Part shown: piece after piece, positions 34,270-42,949 of the stretch
Position numbering within the stretch: position 1 is the stretch's first letter
How the letters are laid out: each line of letters opens with the position of its first letter
Assembly (NCBI GenBank): GCA_035573675.1
Contig: DATMAB010000013.1
Span: forward strand, 1-64,000
Origin: Terriglobales bacterium
Lineage (GTDB): Bacteria > Acidobacteriota > Terriglobia > Terriglobales > Acidobacteriaceae
Direction of reading: 5' to 3'
DNA length: 64,000 bases
The notes under the pieces: generated by a model
What the model was told of the DNA's origin: nothing
The model's input: the letters and a program-made list of their open reading frames with translations, nothing else
Databases searched by the model: none
Position numbers and translations under genes: made by a program

Positions 34270-34830
34270 CTATTTCGGCTGCAGGGTCTGCGCGATCATC
34301 ACCTGCCGCTTGAAATCTTCCACCATGCTCTCATCCAGGCGGACTTCGGTGGGACGCTTGGCCAGGGTCATCTGGTCGATCTTGTCCTGCAGCTTGAGCA
34401 GGGCGTAAAACAGGTTCTCCGGACGCGGCGGGCAGCCGATCACATACACGTCGGTGGGCACAATGCGGTCCACGCCTTGCAGCACCGCATAGGTGTTGAA
34501 CGGCCCGCCCACCGACGAACAGGCGCCCATGGAGATGCACCACTTGGGATCGGGCATCTGCGCCCAGATGCGCTGGATCACCGGCGCCATCTTCAGGGTC
34601 ACCGTGCCGGCCACGATCATCAGGTCGCTCTGCCGCGGGCTGGGCCGGAAGACCTCGCTGCCGAACCGCGCGATGTCGAAGCGCGCCGTCGAGGAGGCAA
34701 TCATCTCGATGGCGCAGCACGCCAGGCCGAACGTCATCGGCCAGAGCGCCGACTTGCGCGCCCAGTTGAACACGTAGTCCACCGTGGTGATGAGGAAGTT
34801 CTTCTCGAACTTGTTCTGCAGCCAGGCCAT
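34270..34830 (-). CDS. nuoB: NADH-quinone oxidoreductase subunit B (isolated)
   Basis: 186 aa. Ligands of the N2 [4Fe-4S] cluster are visible: the adjacent cysteines in GLACCAIEM, one in [10 protein letters not shown] and one in [10 protein letters not shown]2 is the terminal cluster of complex I, where electrons pass to quinone. No other nuo gene (A, C, D or later) lies near; the partner downstream is a Rieske ferredoxin. It may be a displaced complex I gene or a second copy serving a small redox complex. The sequence looks fully intact, including the N-terminal [19 protein letters not shown]. Confidence 0.93.
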   Translation of the reverse strand: MAWLQNKFEKNFLITTVDYVFNWARKSALWPMTFGLACCAIEMIASSTARFDIARFGSEVFRPSPRQSDLMIVAGTVTLKMAPVIQRIWAQMPDPKWCISMGACSSVGGPFNTYAVLQGVDRIVPTDVYVIGCPPRPENLFYALLKLQDKIDQMTLAKRPTEVRLDESMVEDFKRQVMIAQTLQPK

Positions 34831-34949
34831 AGCGCCTCTAGAAAAGCAGTCTATGGACGGCCCGGAGGGGTGTCAACCTGGTGCCCTTGCTCTTGTTGCG
34901 CGGCTTTGGTAGAAGATTGCGTTTCGCTCTGACTTCCCGGAGTCCCTGC

Positions 34950-36551
34950 ATGGACCTGACCCGACGCCGATTCCTAGAACTTACGGGCAGCGCCGCGGCC
35001 GCAGCCCTCGCCCATGAACTCTTCGGCCTGCCGGAGCTGAACGCGCAGAACACCGGCGCGGGCAAGCCTTCGGAGGCGCTTTCGGCGCTGGCCGAGGTTG
35101 CGCTGGCTCGGGCCAAGAAGCTGGGCGCCACCTACGCCGATATCCGCATCAACCGCTATCGCGACCAGGTGGTGGCATTGCGTTCCACGCCCGACCTCGC
35201 CACCGGCAAGTTGAACCACGTGCCGGCGGTGCGCGACACCGGTTCGTTCGGCTTCGGCGTGCGGGTGATTGCCAACGGCACCTGGGGCTTCGCGGCCAGC
35301 CGCATCGTCACCAAAGACGAGATCGCACGCGTGGCCGCCGAGGCGGTGGCCGTCGCCAAAGCCAACTCGGCGCTGCAAAAGCAGCCGGTGCGCCTGTCTC
35401 CGGTGAAGGCCTACGTGGACAAATACACCACGCCGCACCAGCGTAATCCGTTCGACGTGCCTATCGCCGAGAAGCTGGCGCTGCTGGAGAGGGCGAACGC
35501 CGAGGTCAAGGCGGTTCCCAAGGTGTTCAGTGCCAACTCGACGCTGGTCGCGCACAGCGAGGACAAGTTTTTCGCTTCCTCGGAAGGCTCGCGCATCCAG
35601 CAGTACATCCTGCAATGCTACGGGCAGGTGACGGCCGCGGCGCGCGACCTGGAAAGGCGCGTCTCACGCCAGCGCAATTATTCTCCGTCGCCCTACACGG
35701 CGGGCTGGGAAGCCATCGAAGAGCACGACCTGCCCGGCAACGGCCGCCGCATTGGCGAGGAAGTGGTGGAGCATCTGTCGGCGCCGCCGGTCACGCCCGG
35801 CAGGAAAGATCTGGTCCTGATGCCCAACCACCTGGCGCTGACCATCCACGAATCCATCGGGCACTCGACCGAACTCGACCGCGCGCTCGGCTACGAGGCC
35901 AACCTCGCCGGCACCAGCTTCCTGACGCCCGACAAAATGGGCAAGTTCCGCATCGGCAGCGAAATCATGAACATCCAGGGCGACCGCACGCTCCCCCGCG
36001 GCATGTCCACCGTGGGCTACGACGACGACGGCGTGAAGGCCACCGAGTTCGACATCGTCAAGAACGGCGTATTCCAGCACTTCCAGACCATCCGCGACCA
36101 GGCGCACCTGGTGGGCGAGAAGGAATCGCGGGGTTGCTGCTACGCCGATTCGTTCGACAGCATTCCCTTCCAGCGCATTCCCAATGTGTGGCTGAAGGCC
36201 GGAACCAAGCCCATGACGCTCGACGACCTGATCGCGGCCGTGGACGACGGCATCCTCATCGACGGCCGCGGCTCCTGGTCCATCGACCAGCAGCGCTACA
36301 ACTTTCAGTTCGGCGGCGACGCCTTCTGGGAGATCAAGGGCGGCAAGAAGGGCAACATGATTTCGCGCGTAGCCTACCAGTCGCGCTCCACGGATTTCTG
36401 GTCGTCATTCGAAGCCACCGCCGACCAGCGCTTCTGGCAGAACCACGGTCTTACCAGCGACGGCAAGGGCCAGCCCACGCAGATCAACGCCATGAGCCAC
36501 GGATCGTCGCCGTCTCTGTTCCGCCGGATCAACGTGCTGCTTACGGACTGA
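34950..36551 (+). CDS. tldD: TldD-family metalloprotease with Tat signal
   Basis: 533 aa. The N terminus LTRRRFLEL followed by an Ala-rich hydrophobic segment (about 12-26) is a Tat signal. The protease domain has the zinc motif HESIGH (HExxxH type) with a following ELDRALG, and the C-terminal TldD domain ending near ANVLLTD. TldD/TldE are usually cytoplasmic partners that process microcin B17 or degrade CcdA. Here TldD carries an export signal, so periplasmic or membrane-associated work is likely. The start is chosen for the Tat motif. The partner gene begins 17 nt downstream. Confidence 0.88.
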   Translation: MDLTRRRFLELTGSAAAAALAHELFGLPELNAQNTGAGKPSEALSALAEVALARAKKLGATYADIRINRYRDQVVALRSTPDLATGKLNHVPAVRDTGSFGFGVRVIANGTWGFAASRIVTKDEIARVAAEAVAVAKANSALQKQPVRLSPVKAYVDKYTTPHQRNPFDVPIAEKLALLERANAEVKAVPKVFSANSTLVAHSEDKFFASSEGSRIQQYILQCYGQVTAAARDLERRVSRQRNYSPSPYTAGWEAIEEHDLPGNGRRIGEEVVEHLSAPPVTPGRKDLVLMPNHLALTIHESIGHSTELDRALGYEANLAGTSFLTPDKMGKFRIGSEIMNIQGDRTLPRGMSTVGYDDDGVKATEFDIVKNGVFQHFQTIRDQAHLVGEKESRGCCYADSFDSIPFQRIPNVWLKAGTKPMTLDDLIAAVDDGILIDGRGSWSIDQQRYNFQFGGDAFWEIKGGKKGNMISRVAYQSRSTDFWSSFEATADQRFWQNHGLTSDGKGQPTQINAMSHGSSPSLFRRINVLLTD

Positions 36552-36567
36552 GGATAAGGGAAAGAAC

Positions 36568-37956
36568 ATGCTGAGCCGCGATGACGCCAGGAAGCTGATC
36601 GACCAGGTCCTCTCCTACTCCAAGGCCGATGACTGCCAGGTGACCATCGGCGAGCGCGACCTTGCGCAGACGCGTTTCGCCGTGAACAGCATCACCACCA
36701 GCGGGCGCTCCGATGGCGTTGCCATCTACATCTGGTCCACCAAGGACCGGCGGACCGGCCAGGTCGCGACTAATGAGACCTCGGAAGACGCGCTGCGCAA
36801 AGCCGTGGCGCGGTCAGAGGAACTGGCCGGTTTCGCGCCGCCCGATCCGGAATACGTCGAGCCGCTCAGCCCGCAGAAGTACCCGGAGATTCCCTCGTAC
36901 GATGCGGCCACCGCCGCAGCGGCGCAGAAGGAGATCCTGAGTGCAGTGAAGACAGCCGTCGAGGCCTCGCAGGCCAAGGGCGTGGTCTCCTCCGGGTACT
37001 ACGAGCGCACGGCTTCGGCCCTCGCCCTGGGCAACAAACGCGGCAATTTCGCCTATGCGACGCGCACGCGCGCGGAGTACTCGCTGACCTCACGGACGCC
37101 GGACGGCACCGGCTCGGGCTGGGCCTCAGCCGAAGGACATCGCATGGGCGACGTCGACGGCGCCCGCATCGCCGGCATCGCCATCGACAAAGCGGTGCTC
37201 TCCCGGAAGCCTCGGCCGCTGGAACCCGGCAAGTACACCGTCGTCCTTGAGTCGGCAGCCGTTTCGGATCTGCTCGCGTACATGTTTGGCCTCGGCGGCG
37301 TGTTCGACGCCCGTGCCGCCGAAGAAGGACGCTCGCTGTTCACCCGGCGCGGCGGCGGTACCCGGCTGGGCGAGAAGATGTTCTCCGAGAAGATCACCGT
37401 GCGCTCCGATCCCTTCGACTCGCGCAATCCCGGCCGTCCCTGGGTAGGCAACGTAGAGGTCGAGATCGGCGGCGTAGGGCAGATCTTCTTCGGGGGAGCA
37501 GGCGTCGCGGGCCCCAGCTATCTGCCCACAGAAAAGATCGACTGGATCGAAAAGGGCGTGGTGAAGAACCTGGTCTACACCCGCTACTGGGCGGAGAAGA
37601 AAGGCGTCAATCCGACGCCGCTGCCGGCGGCCAACCTGGTGATGGAAGGCGAAGACCACTCCGTCGAAGACCTGGTGCGTTCGACCGAGCGCGGCCTGCT
37701 GGTGACGCACTTCTGGTACATCCGCTACGTCAATCTGCAGACCGTGCAGGTCACCGGGCTGACCCGCGACGGCCTGTTTTGGATCGAGAACGGCAAGATC
37801 ACGCACCCGGTCATGAACTTCCGCTTCAACGAAAGCCCCGCCAACGTGCTGGCCAACGTCGAAATGCTGGGCCGCCCCGAGCTTTCCGACAACCGCATCG
37901 TGCCCGCCATGAAGGTGCGGGATTTCACCTTCTCGAGCGTCTCAGACGCGGTGTAA
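36568..37956 (+). CDS. tldE: TldE/PmbA-family partner protein
   Basis: 462 aa, TldE (PmbA) type: the fold matches TldD but lacks the HExxxH zinc motif. Family blocks include the N-terminal RFAVNSITTSGRSDGVAIYIWS, GWASAEGHRMGDVD and the C-terminal NLVMEGEDHSVEDLVRSTERG, and FRFNESPANVLANVEMLG. It probably forms a heterodimer with the preceding TldD. Unlike its partner it has no Tat or Sec signal in the residues seen. The gap of 17 nt and same direction support one operon. A repeat hairpin (ACTCAGCACTCAGCC / GGCTGAATGCTGA) follows the stop. Confidence 0.88.
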   Translation: MLSRDDARKLIDQVLSYSKADDCQVTIGERDLAQTRFAVNSITTSGRSDGVAIYIWSTKDRRTGQVATNETSEDALRKAVARSEELAGFAPPDPEYVEPLSPQKYPEIPSYDAATAAAAQKEILSAVKTAVEASQAKGVVSSGYYERTASALALGNKRGNFAYATRTRAEYSLTSRTPDGTGSGWASAEGHRMGDVDGARIAGIAIDKAVLSRKPRPLEPGKYTVVLESAAVSDLLAYMFGLGGVFDARAAEEGRSLFTRRGGGTRLGEKMFSEKITVRSDPFDSRNPGRPWVGNVEVEIGGVGQIFFGGAGVAGPSYLPTEKIDWIEKGVVKNLVYTRYWAEKKGVNPTPLPAANLVMEGEDHSVEDLVRSTERGLLVTHFWYIRYVNLQTVQVTGLTRDGLFWIENGKITHPVMNFRFNESPANVLANVEMLGRPELSDNRIVPAMKVRDFTFSSVSDAV

Positions 37957-38017
37957 CACTCAGCACTCAGCCGAACCCAAGGTGTGGCTGAATGCTGACT
38001 GCTGATTGCTGACTGCT
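37957..38017. repeat. CTGACTGCTGATTGCTGAC repeat with short inverted arm
   Basis: CACTCAGCACTCAGCC at 37968-37983 region pairs with GGCTGAATGCTGACTG. It lies between the convergent tldE and methyltransferase genes. A weaker relative (ACCGCTTATTGCTGAC) is at 38801-38817. Confidence 0.5.
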
Positions 38018-38755
38018 TCAGTAGATCTGATAGGCCGGCGCCGGGTTCCGCACGTTCGGCTTCTGCGCCACCAAGAGCAGCGCTCCGATGCGCTTGAAGT
38101 CGCGCAATTCCTCGGCGTTCTTGAACCACTTGCCCGTGTACTCGTCGGGTGTGGGCGTGTCGTCGGGGATACGCAACGCGCGCACTTCTTCGAAGGCGTT
38201 CCTCCGCAACAGCTCGACATACTCCGCTTCCGAGCGCGCGTGCACCGGGACCTTCAGCTCCTCCACCCAGCGCAGCGTGTAGGGATTGTCCCTGTACAGG
38301 TTGATCAGGATGTAGAGCCGCCCGCGCGGCGCCATTACCCGGAACAGTTCCGCCAGGGCTCGCTCCTGATCCGGGTAGTAATAGAACGACTCGACCGAAA
38401 GCACCTTGTCGAAGTAGTTTTCCTCCCAGGGGATCTGCTCCGCTGAGCCCCACACGTACATGATGTTCTCGAACTCGCGCGAGGCCGCGCGCGCGCGGCG
38501 AACCATCTCGTCGGAGATATCGAGACCCACCACCTGGCCGTGGCCCTGCGGACCGTCTCCCACCAGGCGCGCCAGGATGCGCGTGGCCCAGCCCACGCCG
38601 CATCCCAGGTCGAGCACGCGCTCGCCCGGACGCAGGTCCATCAGCCGCAACGTCTTCTCGGTTATATCGAGATGGTGCTTCTCCATCTCCTCGCCGCGGC
38701 CCTCTTCGGCCCAGCGGTTGAATTCCTGTTGCAGGATCTCGTCGGGTGACATCAT
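38018..38755 (-). CDS. SAM-dependent methyltransferase (UbiE/MenG-like class I)
   Basis: 245 aa. Motif I is VLDLGCGVGWATRIL, motif II includes VVGLDISDEMV, and the late motif is MAPRGRLYIL. It follows the class I Rossmann layout and most resembles UbiE-type or small-molecule methyltransferases. The N-terminal MMSPDEILQQEFNRWAEEG is a helical lid. Substrate cannot be read from sequence; a quinone methylation role is only one possibility given the menaquinone genes elsewhere. It is convergent with the tldDE operon. Confidence 0.88.
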   Translation of the reverse strand: MMSPDEILQQEFNRWAEEGRGEEMEKHHLDITEKTLRLMDLRPGERVLDLGCGVGWATRILARLVGDGPQGHGQVVGLDISDEMVRRARAASREFENIMYVWGSAEQIPWEENYFDKVLSVESFYYYPDQERALAELFRVMAPRGRLYILINLYRDNPYTLRWVEELKVPVHARSEAEYVELLRRNAFEEVRALRIPDDTPTPDEYTGKWFKNAEELRDFKRIGALLLVAQKPNVRNPAPAYQIY

Positions 38756-38824
38756 GGCGGCTCAGTGGGCCTCAGGCTGATGGATTATCGCTTCTCGTTT
38801 ACCGCTTATTGCTGACTTCTATGC

Positions 38825-38830
38825 TACATT
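38825..38830 (+). promoter_or_regulatory. -10 hexamer candidate for the six-cysteine mini-protein
   Basis: TACATT, ending 10 nt before the ATG at 38841. Short-leader pattern like mqnC and uvrB. Confidence 0.3.
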
Positions 38831-38840
38831 TGCCCGTCGC

Positions 38841-39005
38841 ATGGCTCCAGTCGCCGAACCTCAACCCCAGCCCTCCGAGCCCCTTTACTGTCCACAATGC
38901 AGCCGCGAAGTCACCGACCCGCTCACCTGCGGCGATTGCTCGGCGGTCATCTGCCGGCAGTGTGGCACTCCGCTCGAGCAAGCCGACGAACTGGGAATTG
39001 GGTGA
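38841..39005 (+). CDS. 54-aa six-cysteine zinc-ribbon mini-protein
   Basis: ATG 38841 to TGA 39003-39005. Cysteines sit at 17, 20, 30, 33, 38 and 41 as three CxxC pairs (CPQC, CGDC and CRQC), like a small B-box or zinc-ribbon fold binding one or two zinc ions. The N terminus is proline-rich (PVAEPQPQPSEP). The stop is 12 nt before the amino acid permease gene, same direction, so a shared transcript is likely. Codon use and the spacing of the three CxxC pairs support real coding. The family name is unknown to me. Confidence 0.65.
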   Translation: MAPVAEPQPQPSEPLYCPQCSREVTDPLTCGDCSAVICRQCGTPLEQADELGIG

Positions 39006-39017
39006 CCTGAGTCCATC

Positions 39018-40424
39018 ATGTCTACTTCTTCCGCCTCCAAGGCCGTCCCCGCGCCGCACACGCATGTCCGCGCTTCCCGGGGTTTGCTGCAGGTTCTGGG
39101 CGTAGGCTTCGGACTGGCGGTCATCATCGGCAACACTATCGGCGCGGGCATCCTGCGTACGCCGGGCGAGGTGGCGGCGCAACTGCCGAACGTGTGGATC
39201 TTCCTCGCCGTGTGGGTGGCCGGAGGCCTGTACGCGCTGCTGGGCGCGTTCTCCATCTCCGAACTCAGCGCCATGACGCCGCGCTCGGGCGGCTATTACG
39301 TTTTCACCCGCAGGGCGCTGGGTGAGTTTCCCGGCTTCGCCGTCGGCTGGACGGACTGGCTGGCCCAATGCGGCACTACCGCCGCCGTATCTATCGTCAT
39401 CGGCGAGTATGCCGACGTGCTTCTGCGCCGCCACGCGCCCACGCACCCTCAACTGTTCGGCCGCGAGATTCCCATCGCCATCACGGTCACCATCGGCATG
39501 GCGTTGCTGCAGTGGCGCGGCATCCGCTGGGGCAGTCTCATCCAGAACATCACCAGCGCGGCCAAGGCCCTGGGATTCGTGGCCCTGGTGGCCGCCATCT
39601 TCGCGCTCGCGCCCCGCACGCCGGAAGTCGCGCCCACGCCGCTGCCCGCTGGCCTGCCCCTGCTGGTGGCGCTGGTACTGGCGGCGCAAGCCGTCATCTA
39701 CACCTATGACGGCTGGTATGGCGCCATCTATTTCGGCGAAGAGCTGCGCGATCCCGGCCGCGACGCTCCGCGCTCCACCATATGGGGCGTGGTCTCGCTG
39801 ACGGCCATCTATGTCCTGGTCAACGCCGCGCTGGTGTACACGCTACCGATCGGCGCCATCGCCAAAGACAAGCTGGCGCTGGGTACGGCGGCCGCCACCA
39901 TCTTCGGCGACTGGACCATCACCGTCATCAGCCTGCTGATGATCGTCTCCATGCTCAGCGGCATCAACGCCTACCATCTGATGGCCAGCCGCATCACCTT
40001 CGCCATGAGCCGCGACGGCTTGCTGCCGCCCGTGGTGGCCCGCGTGAACCCCGGCGGCACGCCGACCACCGCGCTGCTGCTGAGCACCGTGGGCAGCGTC
40101 GGACTCACCCTGCTGCCTCTGCTGCGGGTGGGCGAGAAGCGTCCCTTCGAGGACGTGCTCGCGGTCACTACCTTCTTCTTCGTGACTGACTATTTCCTCG
40201 CCTACCTGGCCGTCTTCCTGCTCCGTCGTCGCGAGCCGGCTGCGCCGCGTCCCTACCGCGCCTGGGGGTACCCGTGGACCACGGCGCTGGCGCTCCTGGG
40301 CTCGCTCGCTTTCCTCGCCGGAGCCTTGGCGGGCGACACCCGCAACAGCCTGTATGCCCTCGCCGTACTGGCCGGCTGTTACCCCGTTTTTCTTGTTCAG
40401 CGGTTCGTCAGAGTACGGCGCTAG
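39018..40424 (+). CDS. APC-family amino acid permease
   Basis: 468 aa with about 12 membrane helices. The APC signature GNTIGAGILRTPGEVA lies at the start of helix 1, and helix 6 holds the AQAVIYTYDGWYGAIYFGEELRD segment typical of the LAT/cationic-amino-acid subgroup. It should import or exchange amino acids across the inner membrane. It is preceded by the 54-aa zinc-ribbon gene. Followed by GTCCCGAGCGACGCGAGGGACC repeats at 40429-40455. Confidence 0.9.
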   Translation: MSTSSASKAVPAPHTHVRASRGLLQVLGVGFGLAVIIGNTIGAGILRTPGEVAAQLPNVWIFLAVWVAGGLYALLGAFSISELSAMTPRSGGYYVFTRRALGEFPGFAVGWTDWLAQCGTTAAVSIVIGEYADVLLRRHAPTHPQLFGREIPIAITVTIGMALLQWRGIRWGSLIQNITSAAKALGFVALVAAIFALAPRTPEVAPTPLPAGLPLLVALVLAAQAVIYTYDGWYGAIYFGEELRDPGRDAPRSTIWGVVSLTAIYVLVNAALVYTLPIGAIAKDKLALGTAAATIFGDWTITVISLLMIVSMLSGINAYHLMASRITFAMSRDGLLPPVVARVNPGGTPTTALLLSTVGSVGLTLLPLLRVGEKRPFEDVLAVTTFFFVTDYFLAYLAVFLLRRREPAAPRPYRAWGYPWTTALALLGSLAFLAGALAGDTRNSLYALAVLAGCYPVFLVQRFVRVRR

Positions 40425-40556
40425 CTCGTGGTCCCGAGCGACGCGAGGGACCCCTCTGCCCGGCTATGCCATTGGGGTGAACGTACGCTCAGAATGAGGA
40501 CGGGAGGCCGAGCACTCCCAGGGATTCCTCACTGCGCTCGGTGACAACTCGAAAAA

Positions 40557-40898
40557 TTACTTCGCCCTCGACCCTTCGGCCGGGCCGAAGAACACCAGCA
40601 GCACTAGGTCTTCGGTGATGTCATGGAAGCGATGGTCGGCGTTAGCGCCCACGAAGATCACCGATCCCGGCCCGACGTCCAGGTGCCGGGCGGTACCGTC
40701 GCCGTCGGAGAAGAACTTCGCGCGCCCGCTTACCACGTAATAGATCTCGTCTTCGGTGTGTGGCTTTTGCTTGTCCTCGGCGCCCGCCGGCAGTTCGTAG
40801 AGGCCTGCGCTCAGCCCGGCCGTGCGCAGGAATTCGCGGTACGCATGGCCCGCTTTGGCCCGCGCCTCCCTCAGTTCCATCGTATGAAACACCAGCAT
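40557..40898 (-). CDS. Small cupin-domain protein
   Basis: 113 aa, single-domain cupin. Metal-binding residues are visible in KPHTEDEIYYVVSG (His, Glu) and in HRFHDITED (two His). A start at 40898 is preferred: GAGAGGA lies a few nt upstream and the extra upstream codons lack cupin similarity. Cupins bind small ligands or catalyse isomerisation and dioxygenation; no substrate can be named. It is flanked by repeats of the CGAGCG..CGAGGGA type and does not obviously join its neighbours. Confidence 0.85.
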   Translation of the reverse strand: MLVFHTMELREARAKAGHAYREFLRTAGLSAGLYELPAGAEDKQKPHTEDEIYYVVSGRAKFFSDGDGTARHLDVGPGSVIFVGANADHRFHDITEDLVLLVFFGPAEGSRAK

Positions 40899-41017
40899 CT
40901 TCCTCTCCCGCACAGCGAGTGTTTCACGTAGCACGAACGCGATGCAAGAACCCTGCGGCCCCTCTTTCTCGAACCCGCAAGATAGGTTATCCTTCCTGCG
41001 CTTTTGGGGCCCCTGCA

Positions 41018-41482
41018 ATGCTGGACTGGCTGAAGAGAATGTTCCGCGTTCCACAGCCGTCCGGCCCGCCGGTAAGCTTGCGGAAGTTCTCGCTGACCGA
41101 TCGCCTGGTGTCCACCGACGGCGTCACCCTTGAACCAGACTCCTGGAGAATCGAGGCCACCGGCGAGCGCACCTTTCTGCTGTTTCAGGTGCCGCAGCCC
41201 GGCGTGGACCAGTGCATGCTCACCTACCGTGTGCAGATGAAGACCTCGGCCGTCCGCGGCGGCGTCTATCTGGAAATGTGGTGCGTGTTCGGCGGCAACG
41301 AGTATTTTTCCAAAGGCCTCCATTCCAAAGCCAGGGGCACCACCGACTGGGCGCCCTATCAGACGCCCTTCTACCTCAAGGCGGGCCAGTTCCCCGACCT
41401 GATCAAGCTCAACCTCACTTTCGAGGGCCCGGGCACCGTGTGGCTGAAGGATGTCGAACTGCTGAAAACGCCGCTGGCGTAG
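41018..41482 (+). CDS. Hypothetical beta-sandwich protein
   Basis: 154 aa. The start at 41018 is chosen because the first residues (MLDWLKRMFRVPQP) look like a real amphipathic start and the upstream frame is the reverse strand of the cupin gene. From residue 30 the sequence alternates hydrophobic strands (ERTFLLFQVPQPG, LTYRVQMKTSA, VYLEMWCVFGG, IKLNLTFEGPGTVWLKDVEL), as in carbohydrate-binding-like jelly rolls. No signal peptide is present, and function is unknown. A repeat of the GCACGGCT family starts 20 nt after its stop. Confidence 0.65.
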   Translation: MLDWLKRMFRVPQPSGPPVSLRKFSLTDRLVSTDGVTLEPDSWRIEATGERTFLLFQVPQPGVDQCMLTYRVQMKTSAVRGGVYLEMWCVFGGNEYFSKGLHSKARGTTDWAPYQTPFYLKAGQFPDLIKLNLTFEGPGTVWLKDVELLKTPLA

Positions 41483-41501
41483 GGCTTGTTGTTTGGAATG
41501 A

Positions 41502-41550
41502 ATTTTCGGAGGGGCACAGCTTCAGCCGTGCCGTTCGAGACTGATTGATT
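41502..41550. repeat. Dispersed hairpin repeat, GCACGGCT..AGCCGTGC family (copy 2)
   Basis: TTTTCGGAGGGGCACAGC followed by TTCAGCCGTGCCGTTCGAG. It is the inverse of 7531-7580, including the ACTGATT flank. One base change (CACAGC for CACGGC) breaks the first stem. Confidence 0.7.
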
Positions 41551-41715
41551 CAAATTGGCGCCCGACTGGCGGTGCCTGCACTGAGCGAAGTCGAAGGGAG
41601 CCAGCGCAGACGAGCGAGGGGGCAATAGGAGGGCCCCAAGCCCGAAAGCCGCACTACTTTTCCGCGCCGGCATCCATGCGGTAATCTGAATCGCCTCATT
41701 CCGGCAGACAGCAAC

Positions 41716-42843
41716 ATGGAACGTCCTCTCGAACAAGTCCTCGCCGATTACGACGACAAGGCCACGCTCGCCCAGGCCTGGACCATCCCCGCCTCCTGGT
41801 ACACGGATGCGCGCCTCGCGGAGCTCGAGCGCCGCAGGGTTTTCGGCCGCACCTGGCAGATGGTGGGCCGCGCCGAACAGGTGGCCGAGCCGGGACAATA
41901 CGTCACCGCCGAGGTCGCCGGTGAGCCGGTCGTCGTCGTGCGCGGCGAGGACCGTGTGCTGCGCGCCTTCTACAACGTGTGCCGGCACCACGCCGCCGCG
42001 GTGATGACCGAGCCGGCAGGCACGTGCTCCCTCATGCGCTGCCCGTACCATTCCTGGACCTACGGTCTGGACGGCTCGCTCAAAGGCACGCCGGATTTCG
42101 CCGGCGTCGCCGATTTTGACCGCGCCGCCAATGGCCTGCTGCCCGTTCGCGTCGAAACCTGGGAACAGTTCGTCTTCGTCAACCTCGACCTGCAGGCTCC
42201 CAACTTTGCCGATCACCTCGGCGGCATGGCGGCGCGCATCGCCCCGCTCAACCTGGGTTCGCTGCACTTCGTCGAACGTCGCGTCTTCCCGTTGCAATGC
42301 AACTGGAAAGTCTTCGTGGATAACTACCTCGACGGCGGCTACCACGTCCCGTATTTGCACAAGGGGCTGAGCAGCGTGCTCGACTACGCCGGCTACACCA
42401 TCGAGTGCGAGGACCGCTACTGCCTGCAGTCCTCGCCGGTGAAAGCGGAGGGCGGCGAAGCGGCCACCGCCGCTGTCCGCAAAGGAGAGGCCCTTTACTT
42501 CTGGCTCTACCCCAACCTCATGCTGAACTGGTACGAGGGCTATCTCGACACCAACCTCGTTCTGCCGTCGGGCATCGACCGCTGCCAGGTAATCTTCGAC
42601 TTCTACTTTGCCGATGTCAGCGAGAAAGCGGCCGAGCACAACCGCAAAAGTATCGAGGTCAGCCAGCGCGTACAGGACGAGGACCACGCTATCTGCGAAT
42701 CCGTGCAGCGCGGGCTGAATTCACGCGCCTACCGCGCCGGCCGCCTCTCCGTCCGCCGCGAAGCCGGCGAGCACCTGTTCCACCGCTTGCTGGCGAAAGA
42801 CCTCAAGAGTGGCTTGGAACGCGAGAGAGCGGCGGCAGACTAG
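41716..42843 (+). CDS. Rieske oxygenase alpha subunit (demethylase-like)
   Basis: 375 aa. The Rieske domain (about 45-140) has CRHHAA and CPYHSW ligands. The catalytic domain has the mononuclear-iron segment DNYLDGGYHVPYLH (bridging Asp and His) at about 205-218. The short length and the QCNWKVFVDNYLDGGYHVPYLHK pattern are close to the choline monooxygenase / glycine betaine demethylase (GbcA) branch, more than to aromatic-ring dioxygenases; this is family judgement, not proof. No reductase gene is adjacent. purU, convergent, and the GcvT-like gene nearby fit release of C1 units. Confidence 0.8.
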   Translation: MERPLEQVLADYDDKATLAQAWTIPASWYTDARLAELERRRVFGRTWQMVGRAEQVAEPGQYVTAEVAGEPVVVVRGEDRVLRAFYNVCRHHAAAVMTEPAGTCSLMRCPYHSWTYGLDGSLKGTPDFAGVADFDRAANGLLPVRVETWEQFVFVNLDLQAPNFADHLGGMAARIAPLNLGSLHFVERRVFPLQCNWKVFVDNYLDGGYHVPYLHKGLSSVLDYAGYTIECEDRYCLQSSPVKAEGGEAATAAVRKGEALYFWLYPNLMLNWYEGYLDTNLVLPSGIDRCQVIFDFYFADVSEKAAEHNRKSIEVSQRVQDEDHAICESVQRGLNSRAYRAGRLSVRREAGEHLFHRLLAKDLKSGLERERAAAD

Positions 42844-42855
42844 GCGGCTGGTGGA

Positions 42856-42926
42856 AGCCGTCATCCTGAGCGATGGAGGCTCCCGCGCGTATTCACCAGC
42901 GCGGGAAACCTGAGCGAAGGACCTCG
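42856..42926. repeat. Dispersed repeat, CATCCTGAGCG family (copy 2)
   Basis: GTCATCCTGAGCGATGGAGG, then CTCCCGCGCGTATTCACC and AGCGCGGGAAACC, then TGAGCGAAGGACC. Very close to the element at 7222-7290. Confidence 0.7.
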
Positions 42927-42949
42927 GTGTTGCGTTCCGACTCGCCTCT

